A stretch of DNA of 64,000 bases, from contig JAFLKK010000007.1 in assembly GCA_019163375.1 (NCBI GenBank), positions 469,813 through 533,812 of the forward strand. The letters run 5' to 3'. The first letter of the stretch is position 1; each line of letters starts with the position of its first letter. The position numbers and the translations under genes are program-made. Below are positions 53,163 to 62,052 of this stretch, in pieces. The notes beneath the pieces are model-generated. The model searched no databases, was not told the DNA's origin, and was given only the letters and a program-made list of their open reading frames with translations. This DNA is from Paludibacter sp. GTDB taxonomy: Bacteria > Bacteroidota > Bacteroidia > Bacteroidales > Paludibacteraceae.

Positions 53163-55163
53163 TTATTGTTGATAATCATAAGTTCCTAAAGTACCATAAA
53201 TATCTTTCCAGCCTTTGGTTTGTACCAACCATGGGTTAGTGGATAATGTTTTATCATTCAATCCAAAAAGATAATAGTTTTGCTTCCACTCTATTTTCAC
53301 AGGAGTTTTCAGAATATTATCCATTGCAAAATCTACACCCGTTGTTCCCGTAGAACGAACTAAGTAAGTAGTGAATAGATTAGATAAAGCTGTCAATTGA
53401 GTTGCGAAATCAGATGCATCCGGATCGATAGCAATTGCTGCTTTCGTTGCTGCAGGAATAGGGTCAGAGCTTGTTACATTCTTACCTTGCCAGTAACCAC
53501 CTGTACGACAGGTACCATTAATAGGAGTCAATCCTAATTTAGCACAAGTATTATTGCCAGCGGTTGCATCATCATTGTAAAGCATCCAACGTTGAATATC
53601 CCAGAAGCGTTTTCCTTCATATGCCAACTCTACCTGACGTTCGTAAAGACATGCTGCAATAGCTGCATATTTGTCGGCCAATGTACCAATTCCATAACTA
53701 TTTGCAGAAGCAATTCCTACACGGGCACGAACTTTGCCAAGATACTCAACACACTTAGTTATATCATTTGTAGCTGCATAACATTCTGCAATATTCAACA
53801 ATAATTCAGCATAACGATATTCGAAAATATCGGTTCCAGAATATTCAAAAGCTGTATTGTCGGCAGCTGGATTAGACATTTTTCTAACTACAGCAGGACT
53901 ACCCACTTTATTAGCGGTTGCATCAGGATAAAGAACCGTTTTTCCATCAGCTGTTTTCAAATATCTATACAACCATATTGTTGCATTTGCATTTGCTTTT
54001 GTTCCCCATTTACACCCCGAAAAAGCAAAAGTGCGGTAGAAACGTGGATCGCGGTTCAGAAAGAATTTGGTATCATCATACCCATTTGTCACTGTGGGAC
54101 GTAAACCATTAGCCATTGGAAATAAATCAATCATTTCCTTTGGTGCAGAAATACCTCCGGAACCACCCTGACTTGATACACGAATAGTTTTTTCCCAACC
54201 ATTGTTAATTGCTAGCGTATTAGCAGAAGAAAGTAACCTGACAATAATTGCCTCTTTGCAAAAAGTATTATCTTTTACATAAAACATTTCCGACCAATCT
54301 TTAGCGGTAGTTCCATACAAACCATAACCATCAAGTGTCAATTTTGCTTCTGCAGCAAGTCCTGCGTTCAATGCGTCTGTCCAACGTTGATTTGAAGTCT
54401 CCCAGTCTTTATTAAACAATGGACTAGCATATGTCAAAAGAACTCTGCTTTTCACAGCAAGTGCAGCACCACTGGTAAAGCGACCATAATCTGTAGAGGA
54501 TGACCATTTCACATCTCCTGTATTTGTATTTGGCAATAGTACTGCTGCAGAATCCAAATCTTTTACAATCTGAGCAACCATTTCACTACTTGTTGCTCTA
54601 GGCAATTTAATTGTTTCATCCACTTCCGAGGCTGTTTGCACTTTTGTTACGATTGGAACTCCACCATAGGTTCTCCATAAATCAAAATACTGCAAGGCCC
54701 GAAGAAAATATACCTGACCTTTCGCTTTCTTACGGAAAGCCAATGTTAGGTTCTTGCCTACTGAATCTGTTTTTTCAAGAAGAAGATTACAATAACGAAT
54801 CCTGGTATATGGAACATTAGCAGCTGATGCGCCAAGAACTGTTCCAAAATATGCAGAACTCTTTGAGGCATCCTGTACATTTGTACTCGGGTTAATAAAA
54901 TCGGAAATAGTTCCACCTATTTCTTCGGTCATCTTTGTCTTTTCGTCCAGATAACTACCTACTAAAGTCTGTGTTGGAGATTTATGACCCGCAAAAAAAT
55001 CTGCATATAAACGGTCGATATACCAGCCCGTCTGCTGCTCATTCGCAAATACGGTTTCTTCATATTTGTCGTAACTCTTCTTATCTTGAAGAAATTGATC
55101 ACTACAGCCGGTTATAACAACGGCTAGAAGTGAAATCATGCTCATTAATATATTTTTATTCAT
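53163..55163 (-). CDS. SusD/RagB-family glycan-binding lipoprotein
   Basis: 666 residues with a lipoprotein signal ending TGCSDQ (Cys20). Tetratricopeptide-like helical pairs (FLRALQYFDLWRTYGGVPIV, FEYSGTDIFEYRYAELLLNI, YERQVELAYEGKRFWDIQRW) are typical of SusD. It forms the lid of the SusC channel at the outer membrane and binds the incoming glycan. It starts 39 bp after SusC ends. Because it is the only SusD in the window, it is the presumptive RG-II or pectic-fragment binder; specificity cannot be read from sequence. Confidence 0.95.
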   Translation of the reverse strand: MNKNILMSMISLLAVVITGCSDQFLQDKKSYDKYEETVFANEQQTGWYIDRLYADFFAGHKSPTQTLVGSYLDEKTKMTEEIGGTISDFINPSTNVQDASKSSAYFGTVLGASAANVPYTRIRYCNLLLEKTDSVGKNLTLAFRKKAKGQVYFLRALQYFDLWRTYGGVPIVTKVQTASEVDETIKLPRATSSEMVAQIVKDLDSAAVLLPNTNTGDVKWSSSTDYGRFTSGAALAVKSRVLLTYASPLFNKDWETSNQRWTDALNAGLAAEAKLTLDGYGLYGTTAKDWSEMFYVKDNTFCKEAIIVRLLSSANTLAINNGWEKTIRVSSQGGSGGISAPKEMIDLFPMANGLRPTVTNGYDDTKFFLNRDPRFYRTFAFSGCKWGTKANANATIWLYRYLKTADGKTVLYPDATANKVGSPAVVRKMSNPAADNTAFEYSGTDIFEYRYAELLLNIAECYAATNDITKCVEYLGKVRARVGIASANSYGIGTLADKYAAIAACLYERQVELAYEGKRFWDIQRWMLYNDDATAGNNTCAKLGLTPINGTCRTGGYWQGKNVTSSDPIPAATKAAIAIDPDASDFATQLTALSNLFTTYLVRSTGTTGVDFAMDNILKTPVKIEWKQNYYLFGLNDKTLSTNPWLVQTKGWKDIYGTLGTYDYQQ

Positions 55164-55202
55164 GATATAAGCATTTTATAATTGTTTATACAATTCTGAT
55201 GA

Positions 55203-58200
55203 TTAAAATGTTAGATTTACACCCAACGCCCAAGTTCTAAGTGTAGGATAAGAGCTGTTTGAATTATCATACATATTTCTATAGTGATCGGGATATGGAT
55301 TAAATAAATCCCACAAGTTATTGCCACTTAAACTAAGTTTAGCACTTTCAATTCCTGCCTTTGCGACCAACTTTTTAGGTAGAGCATATGCGAAGTTCAT
55401 ATTTCTAACAAAACATCTGAAAGAGGATACTTGCCAGTAATCAGACGCACTATAATTTTGACTGTAATACATATTAGCATATTTCCCATTTACGTTTGAG
55501 GTAGCGTTATACATATCTGTCCAAAAAGACTCGTGAGACCAAATAATATTTGAAGTTCCCTGACCTACTCTATCAATTGATGCATAACCACCCCACGAGG
55601 TAGAAATCTGTGTTGACCAACTAAAACTTTTCCAACTAAGGCTCATATTTGTAGAAATCCCGTAAGTAATATTTCTCTTTACTAATTTCGCATAATCCTC
55701 ACCATTTGTATTAATTTGTCCATTGGGCGCACCCACTGTTCCATCAGCTTGTAAGTTCCCTCCTAAATCTTGATAAGCTAGCATACCTTTCTTTAAGTCT
55801 GACTTTTTTGTAATACTAGTGAGGTATGTCGGAGTAGTACCTGCAGCAGTAGCTAATTCTGTCAAATAATTCCAATAAGCATCAATATCAGCATCAGTAC
55901 GAAGTAAACCATCTCCATATTCATTTCCTTTCCATGTTTTGAAACCCCACACTGGGAGTATCGTAGATTGTCCAACTATCGTAGAGTTAGCTGACGGGTA
56001 ATTAACCCCCGATGTTGGACATTTAGTTACCTTATTCCAACTTAAACTGGTGTTTACTCCAATAGAGTATTTTACTTCTCCAATTTTGTCTCTCCAGTTA
56101 ATCGACAATTCAGTTCCCCACATGTCTAAAGCACCATAATTTTGTTCGGCATAAGCACCACCTACAGAAAGGGGAACACCTACCATACCTGACATATCTG
56201 TCAAAAGATCTGTAGTTCTGTCAAAGTAACCATCCAATCCGAATGACAAACGATTATTCAATGTATTGAAGTCTAAGCCTAAATTGTATTTAATATCAGT
56301 TGACCAATGAATATTTCTGTTTGGAGTAGCATCAGGAGTAATTCCATACACCTGAGTTCCACCATTAGTACCAAATCCCAGTCCCTTATCGGCAGTCCAT
56401 GAATAAAGTTGTTTCCATTTCCAGGCCTTAATATCGTCATTACCAGTCTTCCCTACTGAAGCACGGATCTTCAAATAATCAATCCATTTTACATTGTTTT
56501 TAAACCATGATTCCTCTGAAGCTACCCAACCTAAAGATATTGTTGGAAATAAACCCCAGTAATTTTCAGGAGCAAATTTAGTTGAAGCATCAGCACGCAT
56601 GATAAACTGGGCAAGGTACTTACTTCCATAGTTATAGCTCACACGACCAAGATATGACAATGCGCCACTTTCACTACGGCTCATATAGCTGGTTCCTGGT
56701 ATCATAGTACCTGCAGAACTACTTGCACCATTATACGATGAAGTTGTATTCTCGTAATACTGACGCTTAAACTCACTCGAATTTTCTGCACGCTCTATCG
56801 ATGCCATTGCTGAGATCTCATGCAAGCCAAAAGTTCTGTCATAATTGATATAAATATTAGCTTGTTCTGATCTGTTAGTAGTTACATCGTAGAGAACACG
56901 TGCAGTCTTGTTATTCTCTCTTACAACCCATGTGGTAGTATCTCCATACAAGTGACGGTCTAACTTATCCGTATTAGTACCCAGAGCTAGTGAGAATGGT
57001 AATTGAGTTTGCTCTGAATTAATTGAAGATCGGGTCAGTGCATATGTAGCTTTAACCGATAATCCTTTTACGAAAGGTATATCATATTGTAAAGCAAAAT
57101 TTGCTCCATAATTAAAATCCTGATTTACCGATTTTGAACCGTTATTAGTCAATGCAAAATAGTTCCATCCTGCTATACTATTGTTTACAACTTGAGTGCT
57201 TGCAGCCATGTGAGGACCGAGTGCAGGTGAAACCCATTGATCAACACCATCAACCTTCGCACTGTAAGGAACATATCCTGGCATATGAAGCAAGTACATA
57301 TAATCCGCTTGCTCTCCACCACCTTTATTTCCAAAACTATTATCGTTCATACCACTAATTACTTTTGTGTACGATTTCTCTTGCGCTGAATTATTTGCTG
57401 TAAGGGTTGCACTTAACTTCAATCTGTTTGTCAACTTTACATCTGTGCCTGCACGGAAGTTATATCGCTTATAATCCTGGCTACCCAAGTTAGCTCCCTG
57501 ATCATAATATGATGCACCAGCAAAATAAGTAGCTTTTTTATCACCACCACTTACATTAATCGAATGCTGCATTGCACCTGCACCTGACCATGCTTTATCC
57601 AGCCAATTGTAATTAAGTGATTTCATTTTCTCTAATTCTGTATTGGAGAAAAGAAGAGATCCTGTTTTGCCAGCAGTTGTCAAAATACTGTTCGCATACA
57701 AACCATAATTGTAAGTATCCATTGTCTTTATATGACTCACTGCATCGTTCCATTCAAATTTGCCTGAGTACGTTACCTTAACCTGACCTTCCTTACCTCG
57801 TTTAGTTCTAACTATTATTGCCCCTTGAGCCGCTCTCGATCCATAAATGGCAGCACTTGCATCACGCAATACGGTGATACTTTCAACCTCAGAAGGATCC
57901 AATCTGTTAAACTGATCCATTGTTGAAAGGTTTGTAGCAGGATCCACCTGAATCACATCATCAATAACAATGAGAGGGAGCGAATTACCGCCATCTTTTG
58001 CAAGAGCATTAATTTGACGAATTGTAATTTTCGCATCAGTCGAGCCGGGACGACTGCCACCTGGATTGACAGACACACCCGCTATTTGTCCGGAAAGAGC
58101 TTGTGTAAGATTGGCCACCGGTAAACTCTCCATCCTTTGCATATCGACAGAAGCAATTGATCCGGTTACATTCTTTACTTTTTGAGTCCCGTATCCAACA

Positions 58201-58607
58201 ACTACCACCTCATTCAACTTTTCGACATCCGAGATCATTTGGATTGCTAATGACTGTTGCCCTGTATAGTCGATAAACTGACGGGTATATCCAATATATG
58301 ACACAACTAAAACACTCGGCTGACTAACTTCTAGTGAAAAATTACCATTTATGTCGGTAACCGTTCCGGTTGACTGTCCTTTGATGGCAATAGTAACACC
58401 GATTAAGGCTTCTCCATTTTCATCTTTTATATTTCCGACAACCTTTTTCTTTGTTTGTTGCGTTGATTGGGCTCCAGCCGGTGCTGCCGAAATAGTCTGC
58501 ATTGCACCTGCAAATACCAATAAAAAACAACATACACATTTTGCGTACGACAAGAAACCAATTTGATGGTTTCCTTGCCAAAAAAACTTTTTGTGTTGCT
58601 TTTCCAT
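55203..58607 (-). CDS. SusC/RagA-family TonB-dependent transporter
   Basis: 1134 residues. Long signal region (~1-45), a carboxypeptidase-regulatory-like domain (~53-140, VVGNIKDENGEALIGVTIAI), then LNEVVVVGYGTQKVKNVTGS, the plug (~145-260, with VESITVLRDASAAIYGSRAA) and a 22-strand barrel ending in WALGVNLTF. It imports the oligosaccharide held by SusD using TonB energy. No STN domain, so direct anti-sigma signalling through this protein is not expected. First gene of the susC-susD-PL1-DUF3826 unit; direct repeats lie ~300 bp upstream. Confidence 0.96.
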   Translation of the reverse strand: MEKQHKKFFWQGNHQIGFLSYAKCVCCFLLVFAGAMQTISAAPAGAQSTQQTKKKVVGNIKDENGEALIGVTIAIKGQSTGTVTDINGNFSLEVSQPSVLVVSYIGYTRQFIDYTGQQSLAIQMISDVEKLNEVVVVGYGTQKVKNVTGSIASVDMQRMESLPVANLTQALSGQIAGVSVNPGGSRPGSTDAKITIRQINALAKDGGNSLPLIVIDDVIQVDPATNLSTMDQFNRLDPSEVESITVLRDASAAIYGSRAAQGAIIVRTKRGKEGQVKVTYSGKFEWNDAVSHIKTMDTYNYGLYANSILTTAGKTGSLLFSNTELEKMKSLNYNWLDKAWSGAGAMQHSINVSGGDKKATYFAGASYYDQGANLGSQDYKRYNFRAGTDVKLTNRLKLSATLTANNSAQEKSYTKVISGMNDNSFGNKGGGEQADYMYLLHMPGYVPYSAKVDGVDQWVSPALGPHMAASTQVVNNSIAGWNYFALTNNGSKSVNQDFNYGANFALQYDIPFVKGLSVKATYALTRSSINSEQTQLPFSLALGTNTDKLDRHLYGDTTTWVVRENNKTARVLYDVTTNRSEQANIYINYDRTFGLHEISAMASIERAENSSEFKRQYYENTTSSYNGASSSAGTMIPGTSYMSRSESGALSYLGRVSYNYGSKYLAQFIMRADASTKFAPENYWGLFPTISLGWVASEESWFKNNVKWIDYLKIRASVGKTGNDDIKAWKWKQLYSWTADKGLGFGTNGGTQVYGITPDATPNRNIHWSTDIKYNLGLDFNTLNNRLSFGLDGYFDRTTDLLTDMSGMVGVPLSVGGAYAEQNYGALDMWGTELSINWRDKIGEVKYSIGVNTSLSWNKVTKCPTSGVNYPSANSTIVGQSTILPVWGFKTWKGNEYGDGLLRTDADIDAYWNYLTELATAAGTTPTYLTSITKKSDLKKGMLAYQDLGGNLQADGTVGAPNGQINTNGEDYAKLVKRNITYGISTNMSLSWKSFSWSTQISTSWGGYASIDRVGQGTSNIIWSHESFWTDMYNATSNVNGKYANMYYSQNYSASDYWQVSSFRCFVRNMNFAYALPKKLVAKAGIESAKLSLSGNNLWDLFNPYPDHYRNMYDNSNSSYPTLRTWALGVNLTF

Positions 58608-58903
58608 AAGGAATTAAATTTAATTTAACGATTTTAGAATTATAGGGTTTCTCATTTATCTCTTTTCATTTTTGAAGCATAAAATTCTTCAATACCATCT
58701 TGTACTTGTAATCAAATGATGTCTCATTTCTGATTTATCTTATGGTAAGACGCAGTGAATAAAAATATGTAATCAGCTAATCGAGATATTTATTTGGGAG
58801 TTATCACTAAACTTGACGAAATAATGCCAAATAAACCCCAAATAATGTTGATATTTCCTTCTCTTGAAGGAATCTACCCCTTAAAATCTATAAATATTGT
58901 AAT

Positions 58904-58930
58904 CGACATGTCGTAAATTTTCACATGTCG
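58904..58930. promoter_or_regulatory. ACATGTCG direct repeat, candidate operator
   Basis: Two copies 17 bp apart; the first is the core of a perfect 10-bp palindrome CGACATGTCG (58904-58913). About 300 bp upstream of SusC, within reach of a PUL activator. Confidence 0.35.
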
Positions 58931-58974
58931 TTCGCCATAACTTCGAAATCTGTAGGCTTACGTTTCTACAAAAA

Positions 58975-59003
58975 AAGACCTGCAGCTAAAAGCTACAAGT
59001 CTT
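58975..59003 (-). terminator. Intrinsic terminator after DUF1080 gene
   Basis: AAGACCTGCAGCT pairs with AGCTACAAGTCTT, two mismatches, 3-nt loop; on the minus strand a TTTTTTGTAG tail follows. Confidence 0.75.
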
Positions 59004-59030
59004 TGGATCGTGAAATATGTTTGTGAGTTA

Positions 59031-59666
59031 TTATTTTGAAACAATCGTCAGCTTTCGAAATTCCAAAGGAGTTCCTTCATTTTGAAAGCCGATATATCCT
59101 TTTTTTGCAGTCAATCCGGTAAGACTATTTTGGAGGATTCCGTTCACATACACTTTTATTGTATTCTTTTTGCATATTATCCGCATACAATTCCATTCGC
59201 CCAAGGGTTTTTCATTCGACGGAAGCAATTTTTTAATCGTAAACTTTACAGAGTCTGTACATTCTTTTGCCCACAAACCATTCATACAAATGATGTCGCC
59301 TGCCGCATCAGCTTTTTGTTGAACCTGGTAACATACCGGCCAGATACTGTCCTTTTGTTGAATATGAACCAACACGCCACTGTTACCCGGCTTCTTTGTC
59401 CAACGCCATTCCACGTTTAGTTCGTAGTTAGTATATGTTTTTTTTGTACGTAAATAACCGGTTGAAACTCCTGTAATTTGCAACAATCCATCGTTCATAA
59501 CAAAAACCTCTGATGCAGGGACTGCTTTATCCTTCATCACATATTCCCATTTTAATGCATTGGCTGTGGTAAATAGCGATATGTTTTTTGATGATTTCTG
59601 TGCGATACACGCACCCGACGAAATGAATAAAAATACTGATAAGAGTGCTACTAACTTAGATTTCAT
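59031..59666 (-). CDS. DUF1080 (3-keto-disaccharide hydrolase-like) secreted protein
   Basis: 211 residues with signal peptide (~1-22, ISSGACIAQ). One concanavalin-like sandwich of the DUF1080/PF06439 family: YTNYELNVEWRWTKKPGNSGVLVHI, shown here as ELNVEWRWTKKPGNSGVLVH, then NTIKVYVNGILQN and YIGFQNEGTPLEFRKLTI. Some members hydrolyse 3-keto-glycosides or bind glycans. It is 15 bp after the hypothetical gene upstream and outside the PUL core, ended by its own terminator; a role in RG-II use is not evident. Confidence 0.85.
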   Translation of the reverse strand: MKSKLVALLSVFLFISSGACIAQKSSKNISLFTTANALKWEYVMKDKAVPASEVFVMNDGLLQITGVSTGYLRTKKTYTNYELNVEWRWTKKPGNSGVLVHIQQKDSIWPVCYQVQQKADAAGDIICMNGLWAKECTDSVKFTIKKLLPSNEKPLGEWNCMRIICKKNTIKVYVNGILQNSLTGLTAKKGYIGFQNEGTPLEFRKLTIVSK

Positions 59667-59680
59667 TATATAACTTTTAA

Positions 59681-60610
59681 TTATTGGATCTCAATGGATC
59701 GCTCATCAACCTGCAACAAATTATCCATCGATACTTCTTTTGTTTGAATACTAAAAATCACCCATCCTGTGCTTGCCTGAATGCGCGATGCCGTATCAAT
59801 ATTATTGACTGCCAGTGGAAAATCAATCCGTTTTGTGTTGAAAGGCGCACCCATATTCTGTGCCATTTTCTTTACATATCCATAGGCCGCGTCAGTAAGT
59901 TGCTTGTTATTAACCGCTTGTGACGTTCGAAGAATAACATTGTCGTCATTAAAATTTATTTCATCCAAATATACATTTATCTCGGCGTCGAAGGGTTCGC
60001 CACCGTACACATTCGGACGTTTTATTGAACCTGGATATTCTTCGTTTAACTTGTACTTTGCTCCATGAAAAGTATAATACTGCTGAATCTCCTGAATAGC
60101 AGAATTTTCAATGGCCTCTCTGGTTGAAAAGGTATTTTGAATCTGTTCAAAAACCAGATCCAGACTGGGAACATCCTTGTATTCGGATTTTATCAGATTA
60201 ATTCCCTTACCGATATAATCACGCACATCCTCCCAGTTAACCACTTCCTGAAATACGCCCATCTCGGAAGTTTTTATAATCACCGGCAAATTATTACTCA
60301 CAGAAAGTAATTTCTCCATGATCGGATTCCAGGTGTGCTTCATATTAAAATTGCGGTACAACCACTTGATCGTGTAACTAGTTGCTGTTGAGTCAAGCAC
60401 TTCAACATCTACGTCGTAAGTGAAAAGTTGGCGTTTAATAGTGTCGGTTGCATTTTTAACCTGGTAACTCTCTTCGGTAATGGTATACCTCTGCTTATCA
60501 TGTTTATTCCAGTAACTAACTACCTGAACAGATGAATCCGATTTGTTTATTTGAGCAATAATCGGTGTAAAAAGCAAAGAAAGTGCAAAAAGAATAATTA
60601 GCTTCTTCAT
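59681..60610 (-). CDS. Hypothetical secreted protein
   Basis: 309 residues from ATG 60608-60610, which begins a signal peptide (MKKLIILFALSLLFTPIIA); the longer reading lacks a sensible N-terminus. The rest is a soluble alpha/beta protein without a motif I recognise; VQVVSYWNKHDKQRYTITEE and the many hydroxyl residues suggest beta structure in the first half. Similar unnamed proteins appear across Bacteroidota. Followed after 14 bp by the DUF1080 gene, so the two likely share a transcript. Confidence 0.7.
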   Translation of the reverse strand: MKKLIILFALSLLFTPIIAQINKSDSSVQVVSYWNKHDKQRYTITEESYQVKNATDTIKRQLFTYDVDVEVLDSTATSYTIKWLYRNFNMKHTWNPIMEKLLSVSNNLPVIIKTSEMGVFQEVVNWEDVRDYIGKGINLIKSEYKDVPSLDLVFEQIQNTFSTREAIENSAIQEIQQYYTFHGAKYKLNEEYPGSIKRPNVYGGEPFDAEINVYLDEINFNDDNVILRTSQAVNNKQLTDAAYGYVKKMAQNMGAPFNTKRIDFPLAVNNIDTASRIQASTGWVIFSIQTKEVSMDNLLQVDERSIEIQ

Positions 60611-60717
60611 TTTAGCAATGTTTTGACGATCATAAATCGGCCTCAAAATTAAAGATAAAGTTTTATATACCAGCACAAAACGGGAAAAATACTTTAGCGT
60701 TTGTTATTTCCAGGCAT

Positions 60718-61263
60718 TTATTTGAAAATAAACAAGCAAAAAGAGAGAAGGAGAAATGGCAAAAAAAAGAGAAGTTGACTTATTAAGATCCAAGTAATCA
60801 GCCGGATATAAAACACATAAGGAGAACGCGAAGTTCCATTAGGCTCCATTAACCCGCGCAATTGATCCAAGTCTAAACTAAGTAGTTTATCTTTTTCAAT
60901 TTCCAGATTGGCAATTCCACGCTGTGAGTTTCCTGCCCGAAAACCGCGGATCACTGACGTCGGATGCTTCCAAAGCCCCCAGCCCATAGTCCAAAGAGGA
61001 AAGATGATAACCGGCAGATTTTTCCAAAAGCCGGTGGAAATTTCCCACGAGGCAATAAACATTTCGCCGCTCCATGACGTATCCTGCTCGTTGAGTATAT
61101 GTTCTAAATCATGCACATACAGCGCTCTTCTTCGCCACGAGAAATTTGGCAAAGTCAGTGTAAAATAAGGGAACGGAACTTCAAATGTCTTATCATTCAC
61201 ACCACCATTGGCAGGAATGTTGTATTTTTTATAAAACTCGTCTAAATGTTCGCCTAAAGTCAT
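60718..61263 (-). CDS. Small membrane protein with Coq4-type HDxxH(x)11E motif
   Basis: 181 residues from ATG 61261-61263 (a TTG two codons upstream is the other choice). The sequence ALYVHDLEHILNEQDTSWSG followed by E gives exactly HDxxH-11-E, the metal-binding signature of the Coq4 family. A hydrophobic stretch (VIIFPLWTMGWGLW) and a strongly hydrophobic C-terminal anchor (WILISQLLFFLPFLLLSF) make it membrane-bound. Coq4 itself works in ubiquinone synthesis, and Bacteroidota use menaquinone, so function here is open. It lies 14 bp after pgl in the same orientation. Confidence 0.7.
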   Translation of the reverse strand: MTLGEHLDEFYKKYNIPANGGVNDKTFEVPFPYFTLTLPNFSWRRRALYVHDLEHILNEQDTSWSGEMFIASWEISTGFWKNLPVIIFPLWTMGWGLWKHPTSVIRGFRAGNSQRGIANLEIEKDKLLSLDLDQLRGLMEPNGTSRSPYVFYIRLITWILISQLLFFLPFLLLSFCLFIFK

Positions 61264-61277
61264 GCTCAAGAAATTAG

Positions 61278-61997
61278 TTATAAAAGAGCCGCAGCTGCCT
61301 TGTCGAGATAGAAATCGGCCGCTTTTGCATTTTTCGCAATATAAAAAGCCGGATAACGTTCGCCTTTAGCTTCGTGCTTAATGATTTCCCTCAATACAGT
61401 GGTTTTAGAGCTACCGGTAATAAGGAAAACAACTTGCTTCGCTTCAAGTATTGCTTTTCCGGTAAGTGTAATGCGCTCCTGACCGCTAACCGGATGAATA
61501 CCTACTGCCACTGCCTGATCCGATTGCAACAGATCCATATTATCAGGAAAGATAGAAGCCGTATGACCATCATCACCCATTCCCAACAGTACTAGATCGA
61601 ATATTGGAAATCCATCTTGTAGAGGTAATTCCTTTTCTAGCATTTTTTGATAGCGTGCAGCTTCTTTGATTGGATTATCTTCTCCCTGCATCCGGAAAAT
61701 ATTGCTATCATGAATCGGAACATGAGTCAACAAGCTATCGTAAGTCATTCCAAAATTACTCTCGGGATGAGTAGGCGGCACACAGCGTTCGTCCACCCAA
61801 AACAAGCGGAGAAAATGCCATGGGATACTATTGACATACTCATTGGCAAGCAATGTAAACAGCAATTTTGGAGTACTGCCACCCGACAAGGCAATATTAA
61901 ACGGTAGCGATTGCTTTGTTTTCTCCTTTGCTTTGGCAAGAATTAATTCAGCCACAGCACGCGCTGTTTCTTCCGGAGTTTCGTAAATGTGGTTCAT
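61278..61997 (-). CDS. pgl: 6-phosphogluconolactonase
   Basis: 239 residues, cytoplasmic, DevB/Pgl type. NIALSGGSTPKLLF near the N-terminus, FWVDERCVPPTHPESNFGM and LVLLGMGDDGHTASIFP are the family blocks; VFLITGSSKTTVLREI near the end. Hydrolyses 6-phosphogluconolactone in the oxidative pentose phosphate pathway. Stands directly after zwf (55 bp), its metabolic partner. Confidence 0.95.
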   Translation of the reverse strand: MNHIYETPEETARAVAELILAKAKEKTKQSLPFNIALSGGSTPKLLFTLLANEYVNSIPWHFLRLFWVDERCVPPTHPESNFGMTYDSLLTHVPIHDSNIFRMQGEDNPIKEAARYQKMLEKELPLQDGFPIFDLVLLGMGDDGHTASIFPDNMDLLQSDQAVAVGIHPVSGQERITLTGKAILEAKQVVFLITGSSKTTVLREIIKHEAKGERYPAFYIAKNAKAADFYLDKAAAALL

Positions 61998-62052
61998 TTT
62001 GTCAGTTAGTAAAGTTGCGTTAAAATTAAAACGAGAAACTATATAAGTTTGA

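Larger units (their letters stand above)
58608..59030. other. 423-bp region upstream of SusC
   Basis: No ORF or RNA gene recognised. It holds the promoter region of SusC (AT-rich, no clear TAnnTTTG box found), an ACATGTCG direct repeat at 58906-58913 and 58923-58930, the first within a CGACATGTCG palindrome, and the terminator of the DUF1080 gene. Confidence 0.5.
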
